Of a DNA stretch of 9,785 bases, positions 1-6,085 are shown one piece after another. Source of the stretch: Methanomethylovorans sp. (lineage in GTDB: Archaea; Halobacteriota; Methanosarcinia; Methanosarcinales; Methanosarcinaceae); NCBI GenBank assembly GCA_020854785.1, contig JAHFZE010000160.1, forward strand, positions 1 through 9,785. Direction: 5' to 3'. Numbering within the stretch: position 1 is the first letter of the stretch; every line of letters begins with the position of its first letter. Position numbers and translations under genes: made by a program. The notes beneath the pieces are model-generated. The model ran no database searches. It saw only the letters and a program-made list of their open reading frames with translations, and was not told the DNA's origin.

Positions 1-941
1 ACGTTCGGATATATAGGTTTATGCTTGTTCTCGACCATTTCATGATACATTACTGACTCTATTTCCCTGGCAAGATTGAACCAGTGGCTATCACCTTTTT
101 CGATAGCTAATTTCATTACTATGTCCCTGTAGATACGGGCCCGGGGATCATAGGTCTTATATACACGGTGTCCGAATCCCATTATTCTCTGCTTATGCTC
201 CAGATGTTCTTGAACATATGCTGCGATATTATCAGATGAACCAATATCATCCAGCATATCCATTACTCCCTTCCTTGCCCCGCCGTGCAGGGGACCTTTG
301 AGGGTACACAGACCAGAGATGATGGCAGAATGCAGGTCAGAGAGAGTGGAAGCTGTTATCCTCAAAGCAAAGGTCGAAGGATTCAGTTCATGCTCTGCAC
401 TGAGAATAAAATCTTTTTCCATTGCTTCTGCTTCCAGTTCCGTAGGGCGGGACCCTCTTAGCATATACAGAAAATTTGCTCCATGGGAAAGAGATGGGTC
501 CGGGGATATCACTTCCAGACCATTCGCCATCCTGTAGAAAGCGGCAACCAGCGTAGGGAAACGAGCAATTAGCCTTATGGTCTTTCTGACATTGGCCTGC
601 TCCGAAAGGTCATGTGAATCTGCATCAAAATGCGCACATATAGAAATAGCAGTTCTTAAAGCATCTAAGGATTCATTCTCAAGATCACAGAACTTTACCA
701 TGCCTAGAAGATCTGGATGCACGTTGCGTTCCTTACGAAGCTCCATAGAAAATTCGTTCAGTTCTTCAGTGTCAGGTATCTTTCCATTTATAAGGAGATA
801 AGAAACCGCATCGTAAGAAAGATCTGCAAGCTTTTCTATCTCTATGCCTCTGTATTTGAGTATGCCATGGACACCGTCTATAAAAGATATTTGCGTATCC
901 AGAGCTACAACACCCTCTAAGCCTTTTTTTACCTGGTTCAT
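1..941 (-). CDS. gltA: Citrate synthase (Si type), C-terminus cut by window edge
   Basis: This enzyme condenses acetyl-CoA with oxaloacetate to give citrate and CoA, the entry step of the oxidative half of the citrate cycle in the cytoplasm. The visible 313 residues begin MNQVKKGLEGVVALDT, and the family's N-terminal pattern (VALDTQISFIDGVHGILKYRG) is clear. The substrate-binding and catalytic histidines are all present: AEHELNPSTF with His184, GPLHGGARKGV with His219, and GFGHRVYKTYDPRA with His258 and the DPRA loop. The catalytic Asp and the last roughly 55-65 residues lie beyond position 1. The frame is uninterrupted. The ATG at 941 is the first start matching the family N-terminus. A GGGG run 5 bases upstream is only a weak ribosome site. 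Aconitase, the next enzyme of the pathway, lies on the same strand about 0.9 kb away, separated by an opposed small gene, so the two are clustered but not one simple operon. Confidence 0.97.
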   Translation of the reverse strand, partial: MNQVKKGLEGVVALDTQISFIDGVHGILKYRGIEIEKLADLSYDAVSYLLINGKIPDTEELNEFSMELRKERNVHPDLLGMVKFCDLENESLDALRTAISICAHFDADSHDLSEQANVRKTIRLIARFPTLVAAFYRMANGLEVISPDPSLSHGANFLYMLRGSRPTELEAEAMEKDFILSAEHELNPSTFALRITASTLSDLHSAIISGLCTLKGPLHGGARKGVMDMLDDIGSSDNIAAYVQEHLEHKQRIMGFGHRVYKTYDPRARIYRDIVMKLAIEKGDSHWFNLAREIESVMYHEMVENKHKPIYPN

Positions 942-1005
942 TAAAACCCCATTTTGTAAGTAACGTGTTTTTAGTAAAATATGCCATATGAGTGTTTTGT
1001 TCAAA

Positions 1006-1014
1006 GATATTTAA
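1006..1014 (-). promoter_or_regulatory. gltA: Candidate TATA box for citrate synthase
   Basis: On the minus strand this reads TTAAATATC and lies about 65 bases upstream of the start codon. An archaeal TATA box centred here would start transcription near 985, giving a leader of about 45 bases. A second AT-rich site (GGCATATTTTAC, about 973-985) is a less likely alternative. The assignment rests on position and AT pattern only. Confidence 0.3.
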
Positions 1015-1231
1015 GTGTTTTTACGATCAGCAACTATCTCATTCATTCCATCGCACCCTTTTATGAGCTTGTTCTATTCCTTTGTAATAACTGTTTTAGA
1101 TAACTCTGAGGCATCGGTATCCTTCTAAACTTCATGACGACCTTGCCAGAATTTGCCTACTGTTTCTTATATCATCCATTACATTTCTTTGACTGATGCA
1201 TTATAAACTCTGTTTTTAAGAGGCCGACCAG

Positions 1232-1239
1232 TATATAAA
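1232..1239 (+). promoter_or_regulatory. Candidate TATA box for the zinc-ribbon gene
   Basis: TATATAAA matches the archaeal TATA consensus well and stands out from its flanks. Transcription would start about 25 bases downstream, near 1260, leaving an untranslated leader of about 200 nt. That is long for an archaeal mRNA. A weaker box, ATTATATTT at 1345-1353, would give a leader of only about 85 nt. Which one is used cannot be settled from sequence. Both leaders would contain the CCTCCTA element at 1394-1400. Confidence 0.4.
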
Positions 1240-1393
1240 GCATAAATTAATATCGTAAATTGTATAATTGATATTGATTTTAAATAAAATCGCAATCTAT
1301 AGTTTCATATTTATGCCAATTTACAACCTTTTTGGAGCAAAAGCATTATATTTGAAAAAACAATGTATAAACCAATCAATTATGTTCAAAAAG

Positions 1394-1453
1394 CCTCCTA
1401 CAAGAAACAGAGTGTCTCTTTTGGATAGATTGATAATAAAATAAATAGGAGGT
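1394..1453 (+). promoter_or_regulatory. Possible ribosome-site-masking hairpin in leader
   Basis: CCTCCTA at 1394-1400 is an exact complement of TAGGAGG at 1446-1452, the strong Shine-Dalgarno site of the gene starting at 1461. G1393 with T1453 adds a G-U pair, giving 8 pairs around a 45-nt loop. A competing pairing, ATCAAT 1375-1380 with ATTGAT 1429-1434, crosses the first, so the two would either exclude each other or form a pseudoknot. If the first pairing forms in the mRNA it hides the ribosome site. This reading comes from complementarity alone. The loop is long, so stability is uncertain. Confidence 0.3.
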
Positions 1454-1460
1454 AAAAGAT

Positions 1461-1664
1461 ATGGACCGCAGAGGATCCGGACCATCCCAGGGAAACAGAG
1501 GCGGCAGCGGCCGTGGTGGTTTCAATAGGGAAAACAGAGAGATGCACAATGCAACCTGCGCAGACTGTGGCAAGGAAACACAGGTACCTTTCGCACCTGA
1601 CCCCAACAGACCAGTATACTGCAGGGACTGCCTGCCAGCCCACAGGCCACCGAAAAGATACTGA
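1461..1664 (+). CDS. RGG-rich CxxC-x17-CxxC mini zinc-ribbon protein
   Basis: This 67-residue basic protein has two parts. Residues 1-30 are rich in Gly, Arg, Ser and Asn, with RGG and GRGG repeats typical of unstructured RNA-binding tails. Residues 31-67 carry CADC (Cys33, Cys36) and CRDC (Cys54, Cys57) separated by exactly 17 residues, then a basic Pro-rich end (HRPPKRY). The spacing matches the small CxxC-x17-CxxC family (TIGR04272 as I recall), first noted as multicopy in Methanosarcina barkeri. The four Cys very likely bind one zinc. An RNA- or DNA-binding role is inferred from the RGG tail and zinc ribbon; no specific function is established. The ATG at 1461 follows a strong TAGGAGGT site at 1446-1453 with 7 bases between. 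The gene is transcribed alone and has its own terminator 40 bases after the stop. Confidence 0.88.
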   Translation: MDRRGSGPSQGNRGGSGRGGFNRENREMHNATCADCGKETQVPFAPDPNRPVYCRDCLPAHRPPKRY

Positions 1665-1704
1665 ACTTTTCAGTTATCAATATACTAAATAATAATTACT
1701 GATC

Positions 1705-1752
1705 TGCCGTCGGTGTTACTTGTTACGTCGGCAATATTTTTTATATTTATTG
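1705..1752 (+). terminator. Terminator of the zinc-ribbon gene
   Basis: TGCCG (1705-1709) pairs with CGGCA (1729-1733). After one mismatch, CG at 1711-1712 with CG at 1726-1727 extends the stem slightly. A T-rich tract with six consecutive T (1737-1742) follows at once. Stem plus T tract, placed 40 bases after the stop codon, fits an intrinsic terminator for plus-strand transcription. It also keeps that transcript from running into the opposed aconitase gene. Confidence 0.65.
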
Positions 1753-1803
1753 TTCTGCAGCCCATGACCAGTTGGTCTACCCAGATCTTTCTTAAGATAA
1801 TAG

Positions 1804-1836
1804 AAAAATGATCTAAAGGGAAACTTAGTTCCCTTT
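1804..1836 (-). terminator. Terminator overlapping the end of the aconitase gene
   Basis: On the minus strand, AAAGGGAA (1836-1829) pairs perfectly with TTCCCTTT (1822-1815) around a six-base loop, followed by AGATCA and five T (1808-1804). The 5' arm is built from the last sense codons of aconitase (Lys, Gly and part of Asn), and the TAA stop lies in the loop. The hairpin therefore overlaps the gene end instead of lying in separate untranslated sequence. Confidence 0.65.
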
Positions 1837-4602
1837 GATCTTCTCCCTGAGGAACCTATGCAATATACCCCCATTACGGAAGTATTCCACCTCAATGGAT
1901 GAATTAAGCCTTACAATGACATTGAAGGTCTTTTCTGTTCCATCTGCCTTATGCGCCACGACCCGCAGTTCACCGGCGGGCTGCAACATGGAAATATCCA
2001 GCAGGTCATATACTTCGGTCCCATCTAATCCAAGAGCTCTGACATTCTCTCCTTCCTTGAATTGCAGAGGAAGCACACCCATACCTATAAGGTTGCTGCG
2101 GTGAATACGCTCGAATGATTCAGCTATCACTGCTTGCACCCCCAAAAGTTGAGTACCCTTGGCAGCCCAGTCACGAGAACTGCCAGTACCATACTCCTTA
2201 CCTGCGATCACTATCAATGGGACCTTATCTTTCATATACTGCATGGCAGCCTCATAGATGTACATCTCCCGCCTTTCAGGCAGATGGAGGGTCCAAGAGC
2301 CTACTTTCCCTGGCACAAGCTGGTTTTTGAGCCTGACATTACCAAAGGTCCCACGCATCATTACCTCATGGTTTCCTCTGCGTGCTCCATATGAATTGAA
2401 ATGCTTTTCATCGACATCACGATCAAGGAGGTATTCTCCGGCAGGATAGTGTGCAGGTATGGACCCTGCAGGCGATATATGGTCAGTGGTTATACTGTCA
2501 CCCAGCATTGCCAGTACCCTTGCACCCTTAATATCTTGTTTTTCCCCTATATCAAGTGGGAAATCCTTAAAGAAAGGTGGCTCCTGGATATAAGTGGATT
2601 CCGGATCCCAGCTATATTGGGTTCCGCTGGGAGCATTCATTTGCTTCCACAGTTGTGTGCCTTCGAACACGTTGGAGTATTGGCCTTCAAACATTTCAGG
2701 AAGTACGTACCTGGAAACATGATCGTTGATCTCTTCCCGTCCGGGCCATATATCTTTCAGATACACTGGCTGTCCATTAGGATCGCATGCTACAGGTTCC
2801 CGGGTGAGGTCAATGTCCACTGTGCCTGCAAGAGCGAATGCGACAACCAGTATGGGAGAAGCAAGATAGTTAGCCTTTACCTGGGCATTGATCCTGCCTT
2901 CGAAATTCCTGTTGCCGCTAAGTACTGCAGCAACTGTAAGGTCTTTGTTCTTTATTGCCTGAGACACTGAATCCTTCAGAGGACCACTATTACCGATACA
3001 TGTGGTACAGCCATAGCCCACTTCATGGAATCCCAGAGCCTCGAGATAAGGTGTCAATCCCGAAGCTTTCAGATAGTCCGTTACCACCCTGGAACCCGGA
3101 GACAAGCTTGTCTTCACAAAAGGTTTCACCCGCAGGCCCCTCTCTACAGCTTTTTTTGCAAGCAGCCCTGCACCTATGAGCACTGCAGGATTGGAAGTAT
3201 TGGTGCATGATGTAATGGATGCAATGACCACAGCACCGTGGTATACAGAAACATTATCGTCAGCACATTTGATCTTCATGAGACCTGAATGACCGGGGTG
3301 TTTGTCCTTTGCAACACTGTAACCTCCCTCTTCCAGCCAGCGATCATAGTCCGGATCTGCTGCGAGTATCTCTCCTCCTCTTTTTTCCCTGAATGCCGTT
3401 TCCATTGCCTTATGGAATACTGCTGGCATTTCGGAAAGCATAATACGGTCCTGGGGTCTTTTTGGACCTGCCAGACACGGTTCCACGGTGCTCATGTCAA
3501 GTTCCAGCGTATGCGTGAATACAGGCTCCGGGGAGTCATCGGTTACGAACAGCCCCTGTATCTTGAGATACTCCCGGACCATGTCCACATGCTTCCTGTC
3601 CCTGCCTGTCATAAGCATATATTCCATGGTCTTCTCATCTGCCGGGAAGAATCCCATTGTAGCCCCATATTCCGGGCCCATGTTCGCCAAGGTTGCCCTT
3701 ATGGTCAGGTCAAGAGCTCTCATACCTGGTCCGTAAAATTCCACGAACTTGTCAACAACACCATATTCCCTTAACATTTGCGTTACAGTGAGAACTAGGT
3801 CTGTTGCTGTGACCCCATCCTTCAGATCACCATACAGCCTGAAACCTACTACTTGAGGCATAGCCATGTAATAGGGCTGGTTCAGCATCACAGCCTCTGC
3901 TTCTATGCCACCTACGCCCCAGCCCAATACTCCCAGCCCATTGATCATGGTCGTATGAGAGTCTGTACCTACAAGGGAATCAGGATATGCTATCTTACCG
4001 TTCTCCGTTTCCCTGAAATGGACCAGAGGTGCCAGGTATTCAAGGTTTACCTGATGGATTATACCTGTTCCCGGGGGTACTACCCTAAGATTATCAAAGG
4101 CTCTTTGTGCCCAGTGAAGCAGTTCATATCTTTCCTTGTTACGGTGGAACTCGAACTTTTCATTACAATGCATAGCATAAGAAGTTCCAAAGTAATCCAC
4201 CTGTATGGAATGGTCTATTACAAGGTCCACTGGGACCACAGGATTGATCTCAGCCGGATTTCCGCCAAGCCGCTGCATTGCCGATCTTATTGCAGCCAGG
4301 TCTACAACTGCTGGCACGCCTGTGAAATCCTGAAGTATGACCCTGGAAGGAATGAACGGTATCTCCGACTGTTGTACATTTTCAGGATCCCACGCAGCAA
4401 GGTTACGAACGTCCCCCTCGGTTACAGCGTCACTCCCTACATTTCTCAGGAGGGACTCAAGCAGTATCCTGATCGAATACGGTAAACGTGATATATTCCC
4501 TACACCCATTTCCTCAAGCTTGCTCAGACGGTAGATCGTCACTTTCTCATCACAAATATCAACGGTCTCTCTTGCACCGAACGGGTCTCCTTTTCCGGTC
4601 AT
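1825..4602 (-). CDS. acnA: Aconitate hydratase (aconitase A type)
   Basis: This enzyme interconverts citrate and isocitrate through cis-aconitate, using a [4Fe-4S] cluster. The frame is open from 4740 (971 residues), but I place the start at the ATG at 4602 (925 residues, MTGKGDPFGARE). It is preceded by AGGTGA with a 4-base spacer, and the 46 extra upstream residues resemble no aconitase N-terminus. In 925 numbering: PVDLVIDHS near 124-132, DSHTT at 214-218, cluster ligands Cys466 (SCTNTSNP) and Cys532/Cys535 (GYGCTTC), the swivel-domain motif GDSITTDHISPAGS at 701-714, and SRDWAAKG at 809-816. Every key residue expected is present. The length fits the AcnA/IRP1 branch (about 890-935), not the shorter AcnB or isopropylmalate isomerase types. 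With citrate synthase it would supply isocitrate for 2-oxoglutarate and glutamate. Methanogens of this order are known to use the oxidative half-cycle. Confidence 0.98.
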   Translation of the reverse strand: MTGKGDPFGARETVDICDEKVTIYRLSKLEEMGVGNISRLPYSIRILLESLLRNVGSDAVTEGDVRNLAAWDPENVQQSEIPFIPSRVILQDFTGVPAVVDLAAIRSAMQRLGGNPAEINPVVPVDLVIDHSIQVDYFGTSYAMHCNEKFEFHRNKERYELLHWAQRAFDNLRVVPPGTGIIHQVNLEYLAPLVHFRETENGKIAYPDSLVGTDSHTTMINGLGVLGWGVGGIEAEAVMLNQPYYMAMPQVVGFRLYGDLKDGVTATDLVLTVTQMLREYGVVDKFVEFYGPGMRALDLTIRATLANMGPEYGATMGFFPADEKTMEYMLMTGRDRKHVDMVREYLKIQGLFVTDDSPEPVFTHTLELDMSTVEPCLAGPKRPQDRIMLSEMPAVFHKAMETAFREKRGGEILAADPDYDRWLEEGGYSVAKDKHPGHSGLMKIKCADDNVSVYHGAVVIASITSCTNTSNPAVLIGAGLLAKKAVERGLRVKPFVKTSLSPGSRVVTDYLKASGLTPYLEALGFHEVGYGCTTCIGNSGPLKDSVSQAIKNKDLTVAAVLSGNRNFEGRINAQVKANYLASPILVVAFALAGTVDIDLTREPVACDPNGQPVYLKDIWPGREEINDHVSRYVLPEMFEGQYSNVFEGTQLWKQMNAPSGTQYSWDPESTYIQEPPFFKDFPLDIGEKQDIKGARVLAMLGDSITTDHISPAGSIPAHYPAGEYLLDRDVDEKHFNSYGARRGNHEVMMRGTFGNVRLKNQLVPGKVGSWTLHLPERREMYIYEAAMQYMKDKVPLIVIAGKEYGTGSSRDWAAKGTQLLGVQAVIAESFERIHRSNLIGMGVLPLQFKEGENVRALGLDGTEVYDLLDISMLQPAGELRVVAHKADGTEKTFNVIVRLNSSIEVEYFRNGGILHRFLREKIKGN

Positions 4603-4606
4603 ATTG

Positions 4607-4612
4607 TCACCT
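4607..4612 (-). promoter_or_regulatory. acnA: Shine-Dalgarno site fixing the aconitase start
   Basis: AGGTGA on the minus strand lies 4 bases before the ATG at 4602. It matches the archaeal anti-Shine-Dalgarno tail of 16S rRNA. No comparable site precedes the longer in-frame ATG at 4740. This decides the choice of start. Confidence 0.75.
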
Positions 4613-4673
4613 GTCAAGTAAAACGTGTAATGATGTTTTAGGCATGTTGCCCATAGGTCTGTTATCATGAGAG

Positions 4674-4726
4674 CGTTAATGACAGTTATCGTCCTATCCG
4701 GTCCATTTGCGCACTGAACATTAACG
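4674..4726. repeat. 8-bp inverted repeat upstream of aconitase
   Basis: CGTTAATG at 4674-4681 is the exact reverse complement of CATTAACG at 4719-4726, with 37 bases between. It lies 70-125 bases upstream of the aconitase start, inside the probable untranslated leader. It could be a pair of regulator half-sites or the stem of a leader hairpin. A TATA-like site on the minus strand (ACATATAATT, 4821-4812) would start transcription near 4790, upstream of the repeat, which favours an RNA element. An 8-bp match over this distance can also occur by chance. Confidence 0.3.
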
Positions 4727-4894
4727 TTGTCAGATGACAAGGTATCTCAAGGTATTTGTAGACTACCCTTGCTGGGACCAATGAAAGGATCAATGATTTC
4801 TATTAACCTAGAATTATATGTAAGGGGGGCTGAAGCTCCACAAAAGACTTCATCCGGAAATTTTAGATCATAAAGTTAGAATTATAGCAAGACT

Positions 4895-4914
4895 TAAAAA
4901 TAAAAATAAAAAAA
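4895..4914 (-). terminator. Poly-T terminator of the DUF4177-like gene
   Basis: On the minus strand this reads as seven T, A, five T, A, five T, starting 20 bases after the stop codon at 4934. No stem precedes it. Oligo-T tracts alone terminate archaeal RNA polymerase efficiently, so this is a typical archaeal terminator. It also insulates aconitase from readthrough. Confidence 0.6.
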
Positions 4915-4933
4915 TTAGATCATAGACAAAGTA

Positions 4934-5110
4934 TCACATATCAAGACCATCGATCGATCTTTTGAAATATGCCATTCTCATATTTTCATCGATCTGATCA
5001 GAGAATTTGACCAATTCCCAGCCATCAATGCCCATCCTGTTAAGGTCTTCTTTCGTCTGATCCCAGTTCCCAAACCTTACCGATCTGATATCATATTCCC
5101 ATGGTGTCAT
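4934..5110 (-). CDS. Small DUF4177-like protein
   Basis: This 58-residue protein starts MTPWEYDIRSVRFG and ends shortly after YFKRS. The WEY near the N-terminus, a Leu-Asn helix, the GIDGWELVKF core at about residues 27-36 and the closing YFKR are the hallmarks of DUF4177, a family of small single-domain proteins widespread in bacteria and archaea. Its biochemical function is unknown, and I do not assign one. The length is about that of the bare domain, so the gene seems intact. The ATG at 5110 is preceded by GAGG-type sequence about 8 bases upstream, a TATA box 67 bases upstream at 5177-5185, and has a poly-T terminator downstream. That makes it a self-contained single-gene unit. It is short enough for automated callers to miss. 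Confidence 0.82.
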   Translation of the reverse strand: MTPWEYDIRSVRFGNWDQTKEDLNRMGIDGWELVKFSDQIDENMRMAYFKRSIDGLDM

Positions 5111-5176
5111 TTTCCAGCCTCGTTCCTTTTTTCAGTTCATCGAACTATGGTGTATAATTAGAGTATGCAACGGCAC

Positions 5177-5185
5177 TATTTATAA
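5177..5185 (-). promoter_or_regulatory. TATA box of the DUF4177-like gene
   Basis: On the minus strand this reads TTATAAATA, a near-consensus archaeal TATA box with an A-rich stretch (AAAAG) just before it. Transcription should start about 25 bases downstream, near 5155, giving a leader of about 45 bases before the ATG at 5110. Confidence 0.55.
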
Positions 5186-5315
5186 CTTTTCAAAAAAACA
5201 ACTTGTGTGGAACTAAAGTAAATTTGATTTAAGACGTAGGTATTAAATTTTAAGACCGGAAATTTACGGGATATTATTAGCTAGAAAGATAATAAGTAGA
5301 ATGTTTAACAAAACA

Positions 5316-5322
5316 TTTATAT
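5316..5322 (+). promoter_or_regulatory. TATA box with BRE-like sequence for candidate small RNA
   Basis: TTTATAT, preceded by AACAAAACA, has the A-rich BRE element followed by the TATA consensus expected of archaeal promoters. The start point predicted from normal spacing is about 5344-5346, only a few bases before the closing stem of the candidate RNA at 5352. No plus-strand coding region follows it, so it would drive a noncoding transcript. Confidence 0.5.
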
Positions 5323-5344
5323 CACATATACTCTTTATTAAACT

Positions 5345-5490
5345 ATGTTGAGTTATCATCCATCCACATAAGTACCTCCTTCGACAAAAGCACTAACGAA
5401 CCCATATATGTGAATGGTTCTTAATACCCAGAGAATTAAACAAGATCTGTTTTCAACTGGATGGATCATGACCAACTTTTTCTTTTCTTT
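5345..5490 (+). ncRNA. Candidate structured small RNA with exposed CCUCCU motif
   Basis: A transcript starting near 5345 would fold into a closed structure. GTTATCATCCATCCA (5352-5366) pairs with TGGATGGATCATGAC (5458-5472) over 15 positions, with one C-C mismatch and one U-G wobble. The core ATCCATCCA/TGGATGGAT is a perfect 9-bp stem. Inside are hairpin A, 5398-5405 with 5414-5420 (7 pairs, one bulged C, 8-nt loop), and hairpin B, CAGA 5429-5432 with TCTG 5446-5449. TACCTCCT (5373-5380) lies unpaired between the closing stem and hairpin A and is complementary to ribosome binding sites. The tract TTTTTCTTTTCTTT (5477-5490) follows the stem as a terminator. The wobble pairs only in the plus-strand RNA and the T tract is on the plus side, so I favour that strand. 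There is no plausible plus-strand ORF. All of this is seen by eye; there is no expression or conservation evidence. Confidence 0.45.
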
Positions 5491-5503
5491 GTTAGAGAAC
5501 AGC

Positions 5504-6085
5504 CTATACTGAAATTATCAATATCATGAGTTCTGCACTGAAACCAGAGAATACAGGTATGGATAAATTATCATCTATCCCTGTTAGCCGCGTTTCGGCT
5601 AAGGTTGCAACCGCAGCCATGACAAAAGCCACAAGAAAACTATGCAATAATAGACTAGCAATGACGAGATCTGTAAAGAATTCGGCAGCACTGCCTTCAA
5701 GAGACTTGTTCGTCCCTTTTAGAGGAGTTTTACCTACAGTTATACCTACAAGAGAAGCTGTCATGTCCCCAAAAGTAGTCATGAGTATTGAAGCGATAGC
5801 TACCTCCTTACTATATACCCCTATAGCAGCAACAGAACCCAGGACAAAAAAAACATGCCCTCCTACACATGACCTTTCCTTTTCCCTATACAAAAAATCC
5901 AGCAATGGGATCTTAATACCGTGAGTAAGACGGAAGTGTTCGATAAACAGAATGAGCACGAGATATACAATAAGCATATACAGTACTATCTGCTTTCCAA
6001 AGTAAGCATAGACCGCTACTATAAGGAGAGATGTAAGATGAATACTTTTGCGCAAGATCTCTTTAGTTAGAATGGATATTGCCAT
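5504..6085 (-). CDS. Dolichol/phytol/diacylglycerol kinase-like membrane protein
   Basis: This 193-residue, very hydrophobic protein of the SEC59/VTE5/Dgk1-related family contains CTP-dependent kinases that phosphorylate polyprenols, phytol or diacylglycerol in the membrane. Family signatures are visible: the N-terminal KEILRKSIHL helix (8-17), REKERSCVGGH (67-77), TTFGDMTASLVGITVGK (103-119), KSLEGSAAEF (127-136) with the central K-S-x-E-G-S element, and a C-terminal ETRLTGIDDNLSIP (164-177). Five to six membrane segments are likely. The exact substrate is not evident; in archaea an isoprenoid alcohol is a reasonable guess. It follows glucan phosphorylase on the same strand with an 84-base gap, so cotranscription is likely. 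The start is uncertain. The ATG at 6085 has no ribosome site, whereas an ATG at 6128 has AAGGAG but is out of frame because of a repeat. Residue 1 may therefore be a replacement start. Confidence 0.85.
   Translation of the reverse strand: MAISILTKEILRKSIHLTSLLIVAVYAYFGKQIVLYMLIVYLVLILFIEHFRLTHGIKIPLLDFLYREKERSCVGGHVFFVLGSVAAIGVYSKEVAIASILMTTFGDMTASLVGITVGKTPLKGTNKSLEGSAAEFFTDLVIASLLLHSFLVAFVMAAVATLAETRLTGIDDNLSIPVFSGFSAELMILIISV

Larger units (their letters stand above)
942..1460. other. AT-rich divergent intergenic region
   Basis: This 519-base gap lies between citrate synthase (leaving on the minus strand) and the zinc-ribbon gene (leaving on the plus strand). It is markedly richer in A and T than the genes. 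It holds candidate TATA boxes for both directions and a possible leader structure near its right end, which are listed separately. I looked for short genes. On the minus strand, ORFs of 15 and 24 codons overlap at ATGA near 1130-1180, but neither has a convincing ribosome site or a recognisable product. I see nothing else supportable in 1020-1230. Confidence 0.6.

Noticed and set aside
1130..1185. Overlapping minus-strand mini-ORFs (15 and 24 codons, joined at ATGA) in the citrate synthase/zinc-ribbon gap.
   Set aside because: They are very short, with no convincing ribosome site, no recognisable product and no dedicated promoter. The overlap is likely chance in AT-rich sequence.
2401..2970. 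Plus-strand open frame of 189 codons antisense to aconitase.
   Set aside because: It lies entirely within the well-supported aconitase gene, has an odd composition (Cys/Tyr/Ile-rich) and no ribosome site. The same holds for the 161- and 210-codon antisense frames at 3289-3774 and 3853-4485.
4826..4839. Small GC-rich hairpin (GGGGC-TGAA-GCTCC) upstream of aconitase.
   Set aside because: It has only five pairs including a wobble on the plus strand, no T tract and no plus-strand gene upstream to terminate. It is too weak to call.
5272..5294. TATTAT/ATAATA inverted repeat upstream of the candidate small RNA promoter.
   Set aside because: It is six A-T pairs with an 11-base loop in AT-rich sequence, expected by chance.
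5343..5380. Minus-strand 8-codon ORF (MWMDDNST) at 5369-5343 with a strong AGGAGGT site 4 bases upstream.
   Set aside because: It stops after 8 codons with no continuation in any frame. The apparent ribosome site is the complement of the CCTCCT motif of the plus-strand candidate RNA, whose promoter, wobble pair and T tract favour the plus strand.
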